Program-made: the position numbers and the translations under genes
In this document: positions 62,323 to 64,000 of the stretch, one piece after another
Position numbering within the stretch: position 1 is the stretch's first letter
Layout: each line of letters begins with the position of its first letter
The notes under the pieces: generated by a model
Told to the model about the DNA's origin: nothing
Database searches by the model: none
What the model saw: only the letters and a program-made list of their open reading frames with translations
Source of the DNA: ENR-C587 sp942493235
GTDB lineage: Bacteria > Bacteroidota > Ignavibacteria > Kapaibacteriales > UBA2268
Assembly (NCBI GenBank): GCA_942493235.1
Contig: OW818676.1
Location: 2,356,001-2,420,000, forward strand
Length of the DNA stretch: 64,000 nucleotides
Direction: 5' to 3'

Positions 62323-63153
62323 CTATTTCTTTCCGGGAACTGCCGGTTTAGCATTTTTAGTTGGTGTAGTTGGCTTTTGATTAGTAGGTGTTGCATTAAT
62401 TTGTGTATTACTAATTGGATTATTATTATTTGGTTTTTGAATTATTGAATCATTCATTATTGATTCGTTAACCTTACCATAGCCGGCAAGTGCAACTTCT
62501 CTCATGTCGGAATTGTTAGTTTTAAATTTAACAGAACAATTGAAATTTCCGCCTTTGTCAGGAGTAGCGATAGCAACTAATTCAAACTCTTCACCCGGTT
62601 TTAGAATTTTTTTACCCATTACATTTACTTGGACAGTACTCGGATTAATCGAAAAATCGGATAAAGTAATAGATTCTTCCGTATTATTTTTTATTTTTAG
62701 TTTAGCTTCTTTTTTCATTCCGATTTCCATATCAGAAAATGTAAAGTAGTGTGCTGGTTTGATTTCTAACGGATAAAACACTTTACATTTAATATATAAG
62801 TGCTTTGTAGGTGAAGTTTCATCATTAGAAGTAATTCTAATAGATTTTGATACATCAGCAGCGTTAGAGCCAACATTTAATGTAATAGCAAGGCTCGCAG
62901 TATCGCCAGGTTCTATTGCGGTTTTGGAGAGTGGAGCAGTAGTGCATCCGCAGCCCGGTCTAACCTCATTGATTATTAATACTTTATCACCTGAATTTTT
63001 TAAAACTACTTTAGCTTTAAGCGGATTATCGGCTGGTTTTACAGTACCCCAGTTATAAGTATCTCCACCAATTATTTCAAGCTTAGGCTGTGCTTTTAAG
63101 CAGCCACTAAATACTAAAACAAAAACTAAAGCCAATTTGAATAATTTTTCCAT
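62323..63153 (-). CDS. DUF1573 lipoprotein
   Basis: 276 residues. MEKLFKLALVFVLVFSGC is a lipoprotein signal. Residues 22-125 form a DUF1573 Ig-like domain with the hallmark NWGTVKPADNPLKAKVVLKNSGDKVLIINEVRPGCGCTTAPL and IKPGDTASLAITLN; a second beta-sandwich follows (SDMEIGMKKEAKLKIKNNTEES ... VKFKTNNSDMREVALAGYG). The tail is rich in Asn/Thr/Pro/Lys. The family is widespread and uncharacterised. Monocistronic. Confidence 0.88.
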   Translation of the reverse strand: MEKLFKLALVFVLVFSGCLKAQPKLEIIGGDTYNWGTVKPADNPLKAKVVLKNSGDKVLIINEVRPGCGCTTAPLSKTAIEPGDTASLAITLNVGSNAADVSKSIRITSNDETSPTKHLYIKCKVFYPLEIKPAHYFTFSDMEIGMKKEAKLKIKNNTEESITLSDFSINPSTVQVNVMGKKILKPGEEFELVAIATPDKGGNFNCSVKFKTNNSDMREVALAGYGKVNESIMNDSIIQKPNNNNPISNTQINATPTNQKPTTPTKNAKPAVPGKK

Positions 63154-63504
63154 TTAATATATCCCTCTAATGATTTTAAATATAATTTATAAAATAAAAT
63201 TGTATCGACGTAAAATAAAATGATGTATTTTGAGTAATATTAGTGTTTTTTATTCTCATTTGATTAAATTACTTTTCTCAGCATAATGGACTCCAAAAAA
63301 TATTTAAATTTAAAAATCAAGACCATTAATAAGAGCCATAAATAAAGAAAAAGTTTCACTTGAATTCTAATAATCTTACAATTCTTGTATTTAATCATTT
63401 TCTGATAATGCGTCATCGTGATTAACCATCTGTAACATAACTACATATATGAAATTTTAACTTAGACAATATCATATTTTTCAGGGTTTTGCAATAGTTA
63501 AAAT
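63154..63504. other. AT-rich intergenic region, nothing recognised
   Basis: 351 bp between two minus-strand genes. No ORF of note, no TAnnTTTG match on the minus strand before 63153, no hairpin and no member of the repeat families. Confidence 0.5.
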
Positions 63505-64000
63505 CTAATAATTAGATTCATCTCGCCAAGTACTCATTTTCCAAATATCATTAGTGGAATTACGCACTAATCGAAGATTGGCTCTGCCTTGGATTCTGAT
63601 GATGTCAGTCGGATTAAATTCAATTTTTAATGAGAAAGAACGGGATATTTCCATTTCTAAAGAGTCTCCGATAGAAGTAATAGCATCGTTCCAGAATAAA
63701 TCTAAAGATTGAGTTGCTTGAAACAAACCCCATGTAGTGAGCATGTCTTCGTCTCTGCCCCAAGATTTATCGACACCTTGGTCATAGTCTCTATATATAA
63801 ATGTAAAATTATCTTTCAGTAAATTTCCATATACTAATGTATCTTTGAATATGTACGCATAGCGGAAATTTTTAAAAAAGCCTTCAATTGATTTTTGGTC
63901 ACCCAATACGTAATTGCCCGTTTCTTCGTCTGATAGACCCGGAGCAAACGGATTAGTGCAAGCCGCCAAAGCTGTTATTATTACAAGAATTAATATAAAT
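63505..64000 (-). CDS. Lipoprotein, 5' end cut by the window edge
   Basis: The frame stays open to base 64000 with FILILVIITALAAC before TNPFAPG, a lipobox (LAAC), so the start lies outside; an internal TTG at 63969 is not the real start. Mature part about 150 residues: a helical beginning (DQKSIEGFFKNFRYAYIFKDTLVYGNLL), IYRDYDQGVDKSWGRDEDMLTTWGLFQ, and IEFNPTDIIRIQGRANLRLVRNSTNDIWKMSTWRDES, an NTF2-like layout with a conserved W-x-M-x-x-W-x-D ending. I do not know a family name. Outer-membrane or periplasmic anchoring likely. Confidence 0.8.
   Translation of the reverse strand, partial: FILILVIITALAACTNPFAPGLSDEETGNYVLGDQKSIEGFFKNFRYAYIFKDTLVYGNLLKDNFTFIYRDYDQGVDKSWGRDEDMLTTWGLFQATQSLDLFWNDAITSIGDSLEMEISRSFSLKIEFNPTDIIRIQGRANLRLVRNSTNDIWKMSTWRDESNY

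Noticed and set aside
1..64000. tRNA, rRNA or riboswitch genes
   Set aside because: I looked through the intergenic regions for T-loop GTTCGAATC-like and other known signatures and found none; a covariance search could still detect small RNAs.

Overview
This 64-kb window is AT-rich chromosomal DNA from a member of the Bacteroidota/Chlorobiota side of the FCB bacteria (Kapabacteria- or Ignavibacteria-like; I cannot resolve the class). The evidence is: secreted proteins with type IX secretion (T9SS) C-terminal sorting domains, ASPM/SPD-2/Hydin-type anchor domains paired with an OmpA protein, many lipoproteins, promoter-like TAnnTTTG elements with an upstream TTTG/TTG box, a KdsC gene (LPS, so a diderm) and a DUF1573 protein. 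No phage, plasmid, transposase, tRNA or rRNA gene was seen.

Layout. 1-2.5 kb: the 5' part of a glycosyltransferase gene and a TPR sensor histidine kinase split by a one-base frameshift. 3.2-7.1 kb: an operon of a CheY-like receiver and a trimeric NAD-linked [FeFe] hydrogenase (HydC/NuoE-like, HydB/NuoF-like, HydA). 7.1-8.1 kb: a large simple-sequence and palindrome block. 8.1-18.7 kb: a second histidine kinase, an ABC-F ATPase, an S66 carboxypeptidase, a T9SS-secreted gingipain-fold-like protein, two paralogous lipoproteins plus a G8-like protein, and a metallophosphoesterase. 19-23.2 kb: RNase E/G, dxr and rseP. 23.2-36 kb: a surface-protein region (GLUG-repeat adhesin, a 1708-residue glycine-rich anchor-domain protein, OmpA-family protein, OprP-like porin) with three copies of a 254-bp non-autonomous mobile element. 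36-40.5 kb: response regulator with a degenerate HD-GYP-like domain, YbjQ-like protein, Tag glycosylase, TlpA/TPR lipoprotein. 40.9-50.2 kb: the conserved nusA-infB-rbfA-truB-ribF-rpsO-pnp cluster on the minus strand. 50.4-64 kb: glutaryl-CoA dehydrogenase-like enzyme, rlmN, DJ-1/PfpI protein, a second dense repeat block, a DUF948/YtxH pair, kdsC, prmA, Ppx/GppA, and envelope proteins.

The core genes are ordinary. The unusual biology is in the intergenic DNA: several families of short perfect or covarying palindromes, some arranged as REP/BIME-like pairs; two 160-bp multi-hairpin modules 51 kb apart; G-quadruplex-prone G-rich tracts; and miniature elements with 16-bp terminal inverted repeats (GAGGCTGTGTAAAAAC) that sit in the loops of these palindromes with 4-bp target duplications. 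The hydrogenase HydB is short (it lacks the extra Fe-S domains of well-known bifurcating HydB), and HydA has Ser where the proton-relay Cys of motif L1 usually lies.

All calls come from reading sequence by eye; no database search was run. Promoters are motif matches only.
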